From: Verrucomicrobiota bacterium | GTDB taxonomy: Bacteria; Verrucomicrobiota; Verrucomicrobiia; Opitutales; Opitutaceae | Assembly (NCBI GenBank): GCA_023443455.1 | Contig: JAEZUE010000004.1 | Span: 1 to 64,000, forward strand | Direction of reading: 5' to 3' | Length of the DNA: 64,000 bases | Shown here: piece by piece, positions 38,106 through 47,598 of the stretch | How positions within the stretch are numbered: the first letter of the stretch is position 1 | How the letters are laid out: every line of letters starts with the position of its first letter | Position numbers and translations under genes: made by a program | The notes under the pieces: model-generated | Seen by the model: the letters and a program-made list of their open reading frames with translations, nothing else | The model's database searches: none | Told to the model about the DNA's origin: nothing

Positions 38106-39143
38106 ATGATATTCCCGAACCGGCTCCTCTTGTTGTTGTTCGCCGCGACGATGCTGCCAGGCGTTGCGAACCGGCTCGCCGCCGTCGATCCTGGAGGGTG
38201 GACCAATCCGCTCGTGCTTCAGCGGGCCGATCCGCACGTGCTCCGGCACACCGACGGTTTCTACTACCTGATCGCGACTGTCCCCGAGTACGACCGGATC
38301 GAGCTGAGGCGGGCGCCCACGCTCGCGGGGCTCTCGACCGCGGAGCCGAAGACGCTGTGGCGCCGCCCCGCGACAGGGCCGATGAGCGGCGTCGTCTGGG
38401 CGCCCGAACTCCACTGGATCGACGGCCGGTGGTTCATCTACTTTTCGGGGGGCGACGCTGCCGGCCCGTGGCATTCGGTGCGGCTTTTTGCGCTGGAGAA
38501 TGCTGCCTCAGATCCGTTCCTCGGCGAATGGAGGGAGTGTGGGTGGATTGCGACCAGGTGGGACACCTTCACGCTCGATCCGACGACGTTCGAGCATCGC
38601 GGCGTGCGTTATCTCGTGTGGACCCAGCTCGAACCGGAACGACAGGGAACCAACATCTACGTGGCGCGCATGGACAGCCCGACGTCGCTCATCGGCGAGC
38701 CCACGCTGCTCTCGCGACCGGAGTATCCGTGGGAACAGCGGGTCTATTGGGTGAACGAGGCGCCTGCCGTGCTCGTGAGCCACGGCAGGGTGTTCATCGC
38801 CTATTCGGCCAGTGCGACCGACGCGAACTACTGCATGGGTCTGCTCACTGCCTCCGCCGATGCCGACCTGCTCGACCCGAAGTCGTGGACCAAGGCGCCG
38901 GAGCCGGTGTTCGCCAGCAGCGAGGCGAACAGCCAGTTCGGCCCCGGTCACAACAGTTTCACGACGACGCCCGACGGTGGCACCGACATCCTTGTCTACC
39001 ATGCCCGCAATTTCCGGGATATACCGGGAGAGGCGTTGTCCAACCCTGACCGCCATACCCGTGCCCAGGTGTTGCATTGGACCTCCGACGGGCGCCCCGA
39101 CTTTGGCGAGCCCGTGGCCGATGGCCTGTGCGACGCCCGCTGA
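38106..39143 (+). CDS. GH43-family glycosidase (arabinofuranosidase-like), 345 aa
   Basis: A secreted five-bladed propeller glycosidase. Start MIFPNRLLLLLFAATM opens a signal peptide; the ORF extends further up without one. Recognisable blades: NPLVLQRADPHVLRHTDGFY (catalytic base Asp), GVVWAPELHWIDGRWFIYFS, DTFTLDPTTFEHRG and the acid Glu in WVNEAPAVLVSHGRVFIAYS. Single-domain, as in many arabinan/arabinoxylan-active members. Substrate preference cannot be set from sequence alone; context suggests arabinose release from xylan. Confidence 0.88.
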   Translation: MIFPNRLLLLLFAATMLPGVANRLAAVDPGGWTNPLVLQRADPHVLRHTDGFYYLIATVPEYDRIELRRAPTLAGLSTAEPKTLWRRPATGPMSGVVWAPELHWIDGRWFIYFSGGDAAGPWHSVRLFALENAASDPFLGEWRECGWIATRWDTFTLDPTTFEHRGVRYLVWTQLEPERQGTNIYVARMDSPTSLIGEPTLLSRPEYPWEQRVYWVNEAPAVLVSHGRVFIAYSASATDANYCMGLLTASADADLLDPKSWTKAPEPVFASSEANSQFGPGHNSFTTTPDGGTDILVYHARNFRDIPGEALSNPDRHTRAQVLHWTSDGRPDFGEPVADGLCDAR

Positions 39144-39176
39144 ACTAGAGCCCGCGTCCATAAGAGTATCCTAAAG

Positions 39177-41306
39177 ATGAAATCCTCGATTTTCCTCGCC
39201 GCCATTTTCATGGCCCGGGTCGTCGGTGGCGCCGCTGTTTTCGGTCAGGCGCTCGAGACCGCCCGAGACACGTGGGCTGCCGACAACGGCAACGGCACGT
39301 TCACCAACCCGATCCTCTACGAGGATCTCTGCGATCCCGACATGATTCGCGTCGGCGATGATTTCTATCTCGTCGGCAGCACGATGCACGTGATGCCCGG
39401 CCTGCCCATCCTGCATTCAAAGGACTTGGTGAATTGGCGGCTCCTCGGCTACGTCTTTGATCGGTTGGAGATGGGGCCGGAGTACCGTCTCGAGGGTAAC
39501 AAGGGCGCCTATGGCAACGGCATATGGGCACCGGTGCTCCGCTACCACGATGGTAGCTTCTACGTGTTCGTGAACGTCAACGACTACGGGCTGCAGGTCT
39601 TTACCGCGCAGAATCCCGCTGGTCCGTGGCAGCACCACAAGCTCGGCGGCAAGATCTACGATCTCGGCGTTCTCTTCGACGACGACGGCCGCATCTACGC
39701 GGTGCACGGCTACGACGAGGTGCATCTCATCGAGGTCAAACCCGACCTGAGCGGCTATGTCGAAGGCAGTGACCGCGTGATCATTCCCAAGGGGAACGCG
39801 ATGGGCGAGGGGCACCACGTCTACAAGATCGACGGCCGTTACTACATTATCAGTGCCAACTACGCGCCGGTCGGACGCATGCAGTGTGCCCGCGCCGACC
39901 GCATCGACGGTCCGTACGAGACGGTGACGATCAGCATGCGCGAGACGATGGGGTGGCAGCGCGGCAACTGGGTGGACAATTTCGGCTTCTGGTCGCCCAT
40001 CCCGGACCCCGGCGACAAGGTGGTAATCCAGACCTTTGGCGACAACGGCTTCGCCGCCGTGCCCCTACATCAGGGAGGCGTCGTCGATCTGCCCAATGGC
40101 GACTGGTGGGGATTCTCGATGATGGATTCGAAATCCCTCGGCCGCATGACCTACCTCTCGCCCGTCACCTGGCAGGATGGCTGGCCGTACTTCGGTCTGC
40201 CAGGCAACCTCGGCCGCTCGCCGCGCACTTGGTTTAAGCCGAACACCGGGACAAACACGCCGCCCACTCCGACCTACCAGCGCAACGACGACTTCTCCGA
40301 GCCGATGCTGCGACCGCTCTGGCAATGGAACCATGTGCCGGTTGATGCGAAGTGGTCGCTCACCGAGAATCCTGGGAAGCTGCGCCTGCACACGTTGCCC
40401 GCGGCGGATTTCTTCCGGGCGCGCAACACCCTTACGCAGCGCGCACCCGGCCCCGAGTCCACCGCGACGGTTGCGCTCGATGCTGCCGGCCTCAGGTCGG
40501 GCGACATCGCCGGGCTCGGCTTGCTCGCCGTTCCGTATTCGTGGATCGGAATCGCCCGCAACGAGGCCGGATTTGTCCTGCGCTGGTATAGCCTGCTTGC
40601 GAACCGTACTGAGGAGGTGCCACTCGCCGCGGGCCGCGCGTTGCTGCGCGTCGAGGGCAACTTCGACACCGACCAGGCGCAGTTCGCCTACAGCACCGAC
40701 GACGGTGTGACGTTCAGAAGCATCGGCGACGCGCAGCAGCTCGGCTTCTCGATGAAGACATTCCAGGGCGTGCGTTATGCGCTCTTCGCCCACAACACCG
40801 CGGGGCGCGAGGGTGGGGTGGCGGAATTCGACACATGGCGTGTCTCCGAGCCGCTTGCCGACCGCTCGGCCAACGTGCCGCTCGGCCAGGTCGTCACACT
40901 CTGGAATCTGGGCAAAGACCTGCCCGCCTACGCCAATCCACTGGGCATGCTGCACTTCATCTGGCCGCAGGCGAAGGAGTTCAATGCCCCAGGCACCCGT
41001 TTCCGCGTGCATGATCGCGGGCAGGGCCGGGTCGCGCTCGAATCGATGGACGGAAGCGGTTTCCTCACTGTCGTTGGCGCCGGTTTGTCCGCCGACGTCC
41101 GTCTCATGAAGACGGAGACCAAGGACAGCCTCTTTCTCTGGCAGGATCTGCTCCGCCGACAGTGCATGCTGCTTTCGCTGAAGACCAACCGCTACCTCGG
41201 CCTCGACCCGGCGACCAACGAGCCCTACGGCGCCGACTGGCCCGGCACCCATCCCGACCGCAAAGATGGCACGGTGTTCGAGTGGCGCGATGCCAAGGAG
41301 AACTGA
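39177..41306 (+). CDS. GH43 xylosidase/arabinofuranosidase with two C-terminal domains
   Basis: A secreted 709-aa enzyme. After a signal peptide (IFLAAIFMARVVGGAAVFG) the GH43 propeller shows FTNPILYEDLCDPDMIRVGDDF, GIWAPVLRYHDG, GVLFDDDGRIYAVHG and the acid Glu in NAMGEGHHVYKIDG. A concanavalin-like domain typical of beta-xylosidases follows (about 365-560; RNDDFSEPMLRPLWQWNH, LRLHTLPA). The last 130 residues form a further beta-rich module (FRVHDRGQGRVALES, NRYLGLDPATNEPYG) resembling a fascin/trefoil fold, unusual as a GH43 partner. It lies 33 bp after the previous gene and 20 bp before the next. Confidence 0.9.
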   Translation: MKSSIFLAAIFMARVVGGAAVFGQALETARDTWAADNGNGTFTNPILYEDLCDPDMIRVGDDFYLVGSTMHVMPGLPILHSKDLVNWRLLGYVFDRLEMGPEYRLEGNKGAYGNGIWAPVLRYHDGSFYVFVNVNDYGLQVFTAQNPAGPWQHHKLGGKIYDLGVLFDDDGRIYAVHGYDEVHLIEVKPDLSGYVEGSDRVIIPKGNAMGEGHHVYKIDGRYYIISANYAPVGRMQCARADRIDGPYETVTISMRETMGWQRGNWVDNFGFWSPIPDPGDKVVIQTFGDNGFAAVPLHQGGVVDLPNGDWWGFSMMDSKSLGRMTYLSPVTWQDGWPYFGLPGNLGRSPRTWFKPNTGTNTPPTPTYQRNDDFSEPMLRPLWQWNHVPVDAKWSLTENPGKLRLHTLPAADFFRARNTLTQRAPGPESTATVALDAAGLRSGDIAGLGLLAVPYSWIGIARNEAGFVLRWYSLLANRTEEVPLAAGRALLRVEGNFDTDQAQFAYSTDDGVTFRSIGDAQQLGFSMKTFQGVRYALFAHNTAGREGGVAEFDTWRVSEPLADRSANVPLGQVVTLWNLGKDLPAYANPLGMLHFIWPQAKEFNAPGTRFRVHDRGQGRVALESMDGSGFLTVVGAGLSADVRLMKTETKDSLFLWQDLLRRQCMLLSLKTNRYLGLDPATNEPYGADWPGTHPDRKDGTVFEWRDAKEN

Positions 41307-41326
41307 ATTCACCCCAACTTATTCCC

Positions 41327-42469
41327 ATGCGTATTCCATCTATTCTATGGTTCGGCGTTGCTCTGCTCGTCGCATCTTCCGCGACGGCACAGACGCCGGC
41401 AGCCAGGACTCCCGAGCCGTCCACCCCGACCCGCCGCGTCTTCCGCTACACGAACCCGATCACCCGCGATCCCGCGCTTTCGTTGCGCGACCACTGCATC
41501 ATCAAGGTCGATGACAAGTGGTACTGTACAGGCACATCGAATCCCGTGTGGACCGGACCGAACCCTGGTGTGCGCCTGCTCGTCTCGGACGACCTGATCC
41601 ACTGGCGGCACGACTCTTGGTTAATCGACGCGAGCAAGTTGCCGCCCGACTGCCCGTACAACGGGCGCTTCTGGGCGCCCGAACTCCACCGCATCAAGGG
41701 CCGCTTCTGGATGACGGTGAACAGCGGAAAAGTGACCGCCGAGGACCCGAAGGGAATGAAAACCCATGGCGTGTGGCTCTTCGTCGCCGACACGGTGACC
41801 GGGCCGTACTCGCTCGTGAAAGGACCGCTCACGCCGCAGTACAACAACGACGCCACATTGTTCGAGGACGATGACGGTCGGACCTATCTCTACGCGAGTG
41901 GCAACGGGCTCTGGCAGGCCGAGATCGATCTCGCCACCGGCAACCTCGCTGCGCCCATCGAAAAGTTCCTCGACAAGAAGCAGCCCGGTTGGCCCGAGTG
42001 GATGATTGGAGGGATCGAGGGGCCGTTCGTCGTGAAGCGGGACGGAACGTACTTCATGTTCTTCTCCACCTGGACCCGTGGCTACGAGGTCGGGCTGCTG
42101 AAGTCGAAGGGGCCGCTCGGCCCGTGGGAGCTGGTTTCCCCGGAGCCGATCTTCGGCACTCGCAAGAAGGGCTACCGCCCCGAATTTGCCGCCGAGGGCG
42201 GCTATGCCCATCTGCAGTTCACCGACACCGCGGATCCGTACTGTGAGACCGGGCACAACGCGCTGTTTGAGGGCCCCGACGGGAAACTCTGGAGTTCCTG
42301 CCATTACCTCATGGATGAGCATCGCCCCTATCCGTACTGCCCCCAGTTGGAGGATTGGGAGAAGTTGCCGCAACTCGGCATCGAGCCGGTCGAATACCGC
42401 GATGGCCGTTTCTGGATCCACGGGGCATCGTGGACCGAGCAGACCGTCGAGTGGGGTGCCTCGCGGTAG
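41327..42469 (+). CDS. GH43-family glycosidase, 380 aa
   Basis: The third GH43 of the operon, secreted (signal ILWFGVALLVASSATAQ). The start at 41327 is preferred over the longer ORF, which would read through the end of the previous gene. Catalytic features: YTNPITRDPALSLRDHCIIKV, GRFWAPELHRIKGRFWM, NNDATLFEDDDGRTYLYASG and the acid Glu in GGIEGPFVVKRDGTYFMFFS. It likely acts on xylo- or arabino-oligosaccharides. Last gene of the operon; a strong terminator follows at 42507. Confidence 0.9.
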   Translation: MRIPSILWFGVALLVASSATAQTPAARTPEPSTPTRRVFRYTNPITRDPALSLRDHCIIKVDDKWYCTGTSNPVWTGPNPGVRLLVSDDLIHWRHDSWLIDASKLPPDCPYNGRFWAPELHRIKGRFWMTVNSGKVTAEDPKGMKTHGVWLFVADTVTGPYSLVKGPLTPQYNNDATLFEDDDGRTYLYASGNGLWQAEIDLATGNLAAPIEKFLDKKQPGWPEWMIGGIEGPFVVKRDGTYFMFFSTWTRGYEVGLLKSKGPLGPWELVSPEPIFGTRKKGYRPEFAAEGGYAHLQFTDTADPYCETGHNALFEGPDGKLWSSCHYLMDEHRPYPYCPQLEDWEKLPQLGIEPVEYRDGRFWIHGASWTEQTVEWGASR

Positions 42470-42506
42470 ACGGGCGCCTGTTGTCGGTGCTGCCGTTTCC
42501 TGTTTC

Positions 42507-42540
42507 AGGCCGGAGTCCTTGGATGGCTCCGGCCTCTTTG
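42507..42540 (+). terminator. rho-independent terminator of the glycosidase operon
   Basis: A 9-bp perfect stem AGGCCGGAG/CTCCGGCCT with an 11-nt loop, followed by CTTTG, 37 bp after the last GH43 stop. It separates the operon from TonB receptor 2. Confidence 0.75.
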
Positions 42541-42788
42541 TGCCGGGTACGGTTCACGAAAAGCCGTGCGCTCCTTGGGGGTGGGGCGCCCGCCCGCCGA
42601 ACGCCTGCCGAGGTTCATCGGTTGGCAATACCTAGGTATTGGATCAGAGGATCCCTTTGGGACCTTGAGGCGGTGGTTGGTGGGCTCCTTCGTTTGAACC
42701 GCAACCGCTCGGTTGTCCCCCCGGCTCAGTAGTAAGAACAACCCCGTCGCACCTCGAGTGCGGCATCGTCCCCAAGCACTGCTGGCAA
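42541..42788. other. 5' region of TonB receptor 2
   Basis: Non-coding; with the terminator the gap between genes is 319 bp. It carries the palindrome at 42626-42641 and the CGGTTGTCCCC block at 42710-42720 shared with receptor 1. No Shine-Dalgarno is seen before the ATG at 42789. Confidence 0.55.
42626..42641. promoter_or_regulatory. candidate operator, copy 2 (CAATACCTAGGTATTG)
   Basis: A perfect 16-bp palindrome about 155 bp upstream of TonB receptor 2. The half-sites ATACC/GGTAT and spacing equal those before receptor 1. Two copies at matching places before paralogous genes argue for co-regulation. Confidence 0.6.
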
Positions 42789-45700
42789 ATGACAAACTAT
42801 AGGAAATACCGCATCGCCGCGTTCGCGGCGTTGCTTTCACCTGCGCTATCGGCACAGACCGCCGTTGCCGAAGCCTCAGGCATCGCCCCCGAGGAACCGG
42901 ATGAGGATGTAGTGGTCCTCAGCCCGTTCGAAGTGAGCAGCGATTCGGACCGTGGCTACGTCGCCACGCAGACCCTCGCCGGGTCTCGCATCAACACCAA
43001 GCTGTCCGATGTCGGCTCGGCGATCTCGGTCGTGACTTCGGAGTTCCTCAAGGACACCGGAGCCACCGACAACAAGACGCTCCTCTCGTACACCACGAAC
43101 ACCGAGGTCGGAGGCACCCAGGGCAACTTCAAGGGCATCTCCGGGAGCCAGAGCGAGGATGAGGGGGGCCGCCTCACCAACCCCAACGGCAACACCCGTG
43201 TCCGCGGACTCACGTATGCCGACAACACCAGGAACTTTTTCGGCAGCTCCATTCCGTGGGACGGGTACAACATCGACCGTGTGGACATGCAGCGTGGCGC
43301 GAATTCGATCCTCTTCGGATTGGGCAGCCCCGCCGGCATCATCAACACGACGACGAAGTCGGCCCAGCACCGGAACTTCGGCGAGATCGAGATTCGTGTC
43401 GGTGCTTTCGGCGCAAACCGCCAGTCGATCGACATAAACCAGGTTATTCTCCGGGATGAGCTTTCGATCCGCGTTGCGGCACTCCGCAACGACGAGAAAT
43501 TCAAGCAGACGCCCGCGTACAGCCTCGATCGTCGGATATTCGGAACACTGCGCTACGACCCGAAGTTCCTCGGTCGCGATGGCCGCAAGACAACCGTGAA
43601 GCTGAATTTCGAAAACGGCACCGTGCGTTCGAACAACCCGCGCACTCTCACGCCGACCGATCATGTCACGCCGTGGTGGTCGCAGCTTGACCGGCAGGGC
43701 TACGACCCGAACCGGGTCCAGGACAGCGGGCGGTTCTACGAGGTCGCCAACGGTGTGCCCGTGCTCGACGGGTCCGGGAATCAGGTGTACTACTATCCGG
43801 GAGACGCCGGCCAGTACAACTCGGCCCGTTCGCCATCGGGAGCGAACCCGACCTTCGAGCCGTGGCTCGGTGCGCCTTCCTTCTACGGCGGTGTCTGGAT
43901 GCCGGTCGGCGCGGGCACGGTTTCGCCATCCGCGTTTCTTCAGCCTGAGTATCGGACCGTCGGAGGGCTCCGCTCGACCGGTGCCATCGACGGGAGCATC
44001 GGCGGTCTTCCCTTCTCGCGGCGGGTGACGATTGCGACCACGGCATACCTGGCCGAACGTGATCCCAGTCTGCCCTATCGGTCTTGGGGCGTGTGGAAGT
44101 CGACAACGCTGTCCGATCCGTCGGTGTTCGATTTCTACAACAACCTGCTCGACGGCGAGAACAAGAAGGAGTGGCAGAACTTCAAGAACTTCAGCGCGAG
44201 CCTGACGCAGACATTCTTCCACGAGAAACTGGGCTTCGAGGCGGCGTACAGCATCGAGCAGTACCGCAGCGGTCGCTACTCGCACGGGGGCGGAGACCTG
44301 TTTGTCGACATCAACACCCACCTGATCGGGGGCGCGGTCAACCCGAACTACGGCAAACCGTACATCGAGAGCAGCTACACTTGGGGTAACGGCGAGTCGG
44401 CCAACACCTTGGAGTCCTCCCGCCTGAGCGCGTTTTTCGATCACGACTTCAACAAGGACCGCAACGGCGGCTGGCTGCGAAAGCTGCTCGGTCGGCACAC
44501 CCTCAGCGCGCTCTACAGCCAAGACATGGCGCGCAACGACTCCCGCTCCTACAAACGCTATGGCACCGACGATTCGTTCGGCGCCCTGGTCGCCTTGAAT
44601 CCGGCCACGGCGGATGTGCGGTACCTCACGTCCAACGATAGGGCCGTCACCTCGACGATCTACCTGTCCGACGTTTCACTCGCCACCGCCGCCACCTCGG
44701 CCGGCGTGCATATTCCGCGGGCGCAGGGGAGTGTCGAGATTCCCGCCACGGTGCCGTTCCGGTTCTTCGACGGCACCTGGAACGCCACCTCGGTGAACCC
44801 CGGCGACGAGTGGATCAACAGCTACAACGGGCAGTTGACCACCCAGTCGGAAAATCCGGAAAACTACGTCGGGTGGAGAACCACCGATGTCCGGATCCTC
44901 AGCGCCGAGAACGGCGACAAGGGGGCGCTGACATTCGGGGCGAACCTCAACCGCCGGAAGGTCGACTCCCGAGCCGCCGTCTGGCAGGCGTACTTCTGGG
45001 ATGGCGCGATCATCGGAATGTACGGAATCCGACACGACAACGTGAAATCGTGGGCGTACACCGCGACCCGCGTGAACGATCGGGTCGATCTCGCGGCGAT
45101 CGCTGCGGATGGCCATCCGCAATACTCGACGGTTGGTCGGGACCACGGTCTGTATCGCGCGAATTCGCCCAGTTGGAGCGTGGTTGCGAAGCTCAACAAG
45201 CTGCTCGGGCGCCATGGGGATCTCCTGCCCCTCAACGTGAGCTTGTTCTACAACGAATCGCGCAACTTCCAGGTCGCAGGAACCCGCAACGACATCTACG
45301 GCAACCCGCTTCCGGCTCCCTCCGGCGAGACCAACGACCGCGGCATCATGCTCTCGACCAAGGACGATCGTTTCATGCTCAAGATCAACAAGTATGAGAC
45401 CACCGTCATGAACTCGGGAAATTCGGTGCTCAACAACTACACCTGGTTCCTGCTCGGCGGTGGAAACTTCATCATGCGCAACGAGGACCGCGCCGATGCG
45501 TACGAGTACCACCTCACGTCGGTGGGGGATCCGAACTCGGTCGCGGACACCGGCACGGTCACCGGGACTTGGACGTGGCGTTACACTCCCAGAACCGACC
45601 AGACTCAGGAGCAGGCCGACGCCGAGGCCGCCGCTGCCGTCGCCGCATGGCGCCAATACACCAACGAGCCGATCGTGAAGCGCATTCTCCAGGCGTGGGG

Positions 45701-46439
45701 GTTCAACGACTTCAGCGGGATCGCTCCGACGACGATGTCGACTCCGGTCTCCAACTTCACCGCCACGGAAGACCAGATCTCGAAGGGCTGGGAGTATGAA
45801 CTCACCGCGAACCCGACGAAAAACTGGCGCATCACCGTCAACGCTTCGGACACCAAGGCCCAGCGCAACAACGTAGGCGGTGCGGCCCTGCAGGAGTTTG
45901 TCGAACTCACCAACCGGTACCAGAACGGTCCGATGGGCGATATCCGCCAGTGGGGTGGTGGCCAGAACAGCCTGCCGCCCGCCGGTCTCAACAGCTGGAA
46001 CGGCAACTTCTATTCGAAGTATGCGCTGATGCGCCTGCAGGAGGGCACGAATACGCCGGAGATCCGCCAGTGGCGTGTGAACGTGATCACCAACTACAGC
46101 TTCACCGAGGGCCGCCTGAAGGGCTTCAACATCGGTGGCGGCTACCGGTGGGAGGACAAGATCGCGATCGGCTACCCCGTCCTCGAAAACGAGGACAAGA
46201 CCGTGACGTTCGACATCGGCAATCCGTACTATGGTCCCGCCTCCAGCCATGTGGATCTATGGGTCGGCTACGAGCGCAAGCTCACGTCGAAGATCGATTG
46301 GCGTGTCCAGTTGAACATCCGGAATCTGTTCGATGGCAACGAGCTCGTTCCGTTGACCACGCAGTACGACGGCACCGTGGCCACCTGGGGCATTGCTCCG
46401 TGCCGGACCTGGACTCTGACCAATACGTTCCGGTTCTAG
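42789..46439 (+). CDS. TonB-dependent outer-membrane receptor 2
   Basis: A 1216-aa paralogue of receptor 1. It has a short signal (IAAFAALLSPALSAQTAVA), the motif VVVLSPFEVSSDSDRGYVATQ, plug segments LAGSRINTKLSDVGSAISVVT and IDRVDMQRGANSILFGLGSPAG, and a large barrel ending WTLTNTFRF. The two receptors are clearly related over the plug and terminal strands but differ in the loops, which suggests different oligosaccharide ligands. It has its own promoter region and its own terminator at 46464. Confidence 0.93.
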   Translation: MTNYRKYRIAAFAALLSPALSAQTAVAEASGIAPEEPDEDVVVLSPFEVSSDSDRGYVATQTLAGSRINTKLSDVGSAISVVTSEFLKDTGATDNKTLLSYTTNTEVGGTQGNFKGISGSQSEDEGGRLTNPNGNTRVRGLTYADNTRNFFGSSIPWDGYNIDRVDMQRGANSILFGLGSPAGIINTTTKSAQHRNFGEIEIRVGAFGANRQSIDINQVILRDELSIRVAALRNDEKFKQTPAYSLDRRIFGTLRYDPKFLGRDGRKTTVKLNFENGTVRSNNPRTLTPTDHVTPWWSQLDRQGYDPNRVQDSGRFYEVANGVPVLDGSGNQVYYYPGDAGQYNSARSPSGANPTFEPWLGAPSFYGGVWMPVGAGTVSPSAFLQPEYRTVGGLRSTGAIDGSIGGLPFSRRVTIATTAYLAERDPSLPYRSWGVWKSTTLSDPSVFDFYNNLLDGENKKEWQNFKNFSASLTQTFFHEKLGFEAAYSIEQYRSGRYSHGGGDLFVDINTHLIGGAVNPNYGKPYIESSYTWGNGESANTLESSRLSAFFDHDFNKDRNGGWLRKLLGRHTLSALYSQDMARNDSRSYKRYGTDDSFGALVALNPATADVRYLTSNDRAVTSTIYLSDVSLATAATSAGVHIPRAQGSVEIPATVPFRFFDGTWNATSVNPGDEWINSYNGQLTTQSENPENYVGWRTTDVRILSAENGDKGALTFGANLNRRKVDSRAAVWQAYFWDGAIIGMYGIRHDNVKSWAYTATRVNDRVDLAAIAADGHPQYSTVGRDHGLYRANSPSWSVVAKLNKLLGRHGDLLPLNVSLFYNESRNFQVAGTRNDIYGNPLPAPSGETNDRGIMLSTKDDRFMLKINKYETTVMNSGNSVLNNYTWFLLGGGNFIMRNEDRADAYEYHLTSVGDPNSVADTGTVTGTWTWRYTPRTDQTQEQADAEAAAAVAAWRQYTNEPIVKRILQAWGFNDFSGIAPTTMSTPVSNFTATEDQISKGWEYELTANPTKNWRITVNASDTKAQRNNVGGAALQEFVELTNRYQNGPMGDIRQWGGGQNSLPPAGLNSWNGNFYSKYALMRLQEGTNTPEIRQWRVNVITNYSFTEGRLKGFNIGGGYRWEDKIAIGYPVLENEDKTVTFDIGNPYYGPASSHVDLWVGYERKLTSKIDWRVQLNIRNLFDGNELVPLTTQYDGTVATWGIAPCRTWTLTNTFRF

Positions 46440-46463
46440 TTGGGCCGACAACTGCATCCACGA

Positions 46464-46494
46464 AGGCGGACCATGTGCTGGTCCGCCTTCTTTG
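46464..46494 (+). terminator. terminator of TonB receptor 2
   Basis: A perfect 11-bp stem AAGGCGGACCA/TGGTCCGCCTT with a 5-nt loop followed by CTTTG, 24 bp after the stop codon. Confidence 0.8.
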
Positions 46495-47074
46495 TATGCG
46501 GAGTCGACAGCCGGCATGGCGAAGCGTGCAGGCGCGACCACCATTTCGGTAGTGGTGACAACGCAGGCCGTCTGGCGCCGAGGCTGGGCCGCGCGACCGT
46601 CCTGCACGCATCCGTGGCTGGCGCCACTTTGCGTCGAGAGCCACCGCGATACTGTGGCACCCGGCGCTCCGGCACGGGGAGTGCCGTTCTGGCGCTGGTG
46701 TTCGCTTCGGTCGGAGACGGCTTGGTTCCCGCGCTTACGGCCGCCTCTGGCGACTCGTCGTCCGAGCACGACCACTCGCCAGGATCGCGCCCTCACGGGC
46801 TCGGGACGCGACACCGGCGGCCTTGCCGCGCTCCCACCGGCGCCGATTCCTCTCTCCGCTTCCGCCAGCGCCGCCACTCCACCCCCGGCCTCCGCGCCGG
46901 ACGCAACCGCTCGATTCGAAACGGGCGGGCTGCGCCCTTGGTTGTTGGAGAAACGGAAACCGGACCGGCTCCGGGCCGGGGCGAGATGGGCGTCCGGTAG
47001 CCCCGGCCTCCGTAGGCGGGGCGTGATGCCTCGTGGTCTCCTGTGCGGCGGTCTCGATGACGTGCCTGATCGGC
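46495..47074. other. non-coding stretch
   Basis: About 580 bp in which the long ORFs on both strands have Arg/Pro/Ala-rich, low-complexity translations typical of GC-rich non-coding DNA. I see no gene, RNA or repeat with confidence. Confidence 0.5.
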
Positions 47075-47251
47075 CTACTTCACGAGCTCGATAATCGCGG
47101 CAGCGGTGTCGGCTTGGCGTCGACGGTCCGGCGTCGGCATGGTGAACTTCTTCGGTGTCGCGTTCTCTGGGCGCCCTGATTGCGCGAGGTGACGGTTGCG
47201 GTGGTAACTGTGAGCGTTCCTTGCCGCGAACGTTTGCGGCCCGGGCGGCAT
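47075..47251 (-). CDS. small hypothetical protein, 58 aa
   Basis: A short minus-strand ORF starting MPPGPQTFAARNAHS and ending RRRQADTAAAIIELVK. The N-terminal part is basic and polar, the C-terminus a short predicted helix. No family is recognised. A weak AAGGA lies too far upstream to support the start. It faces away from the 98-aa gene at 47599. Coding status is uncertain. Confidence 0.3.
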   Translation of the reverse strand: MPPGPQTFAARNAHSYHRNRHLAQSGRPENATPKKFTMPTPDRRRQADTAAAIIELVK

Positions 47252-47598
47252 GTCCGCACGAAGCGGACCGGTTCCTTTTTCGGAGCGTTATAGCTCTCTC
47301 GGGCGGTACCTCCGGCCGTGCGCCCTGCGGGGCGGTCTAGTCGCGGGGCACCCCTGAAGGGAACCCCTCCACGCCTGACCTCGACACGGACAGCGGGCCC
47401 GGCGCTGCAGCGGGCGTTTCGCACCAGACCGGCGAAGGCACTGCGGCTGCGATTGGGACGGTGCCCGGCCCCGTCTCGTCGCCGTCGTGTCCATCGTCCG
47501 CTGGCACGGCACGTCCCGCGTCGCGTCGCGGGCCCGCACCGGCACCTCCGCCTTGGGGTGAGAGAGCAATCCCGCTCCTCTAAACAAAAAGGAACACA
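47252..47598. other. GC-rich leader region of the 98-aa gene
   Basis: 347 bp without a recognised gene between divergent small genes. It is C/G-rich with many short inverted repeats (for example GCGCCCTGCGGGGCG near 47321) and probably carries the promoter and a structured leader of the gene at 47599. Confidence 0.4.

Noticed and set aside
46492..47094. 200-aa plus-strand ORF
   Set aside because: Arg/Pro/Ala-rich with no domain or good start, overlapped by an equally long ORF on the other strand; treated as non-coding.
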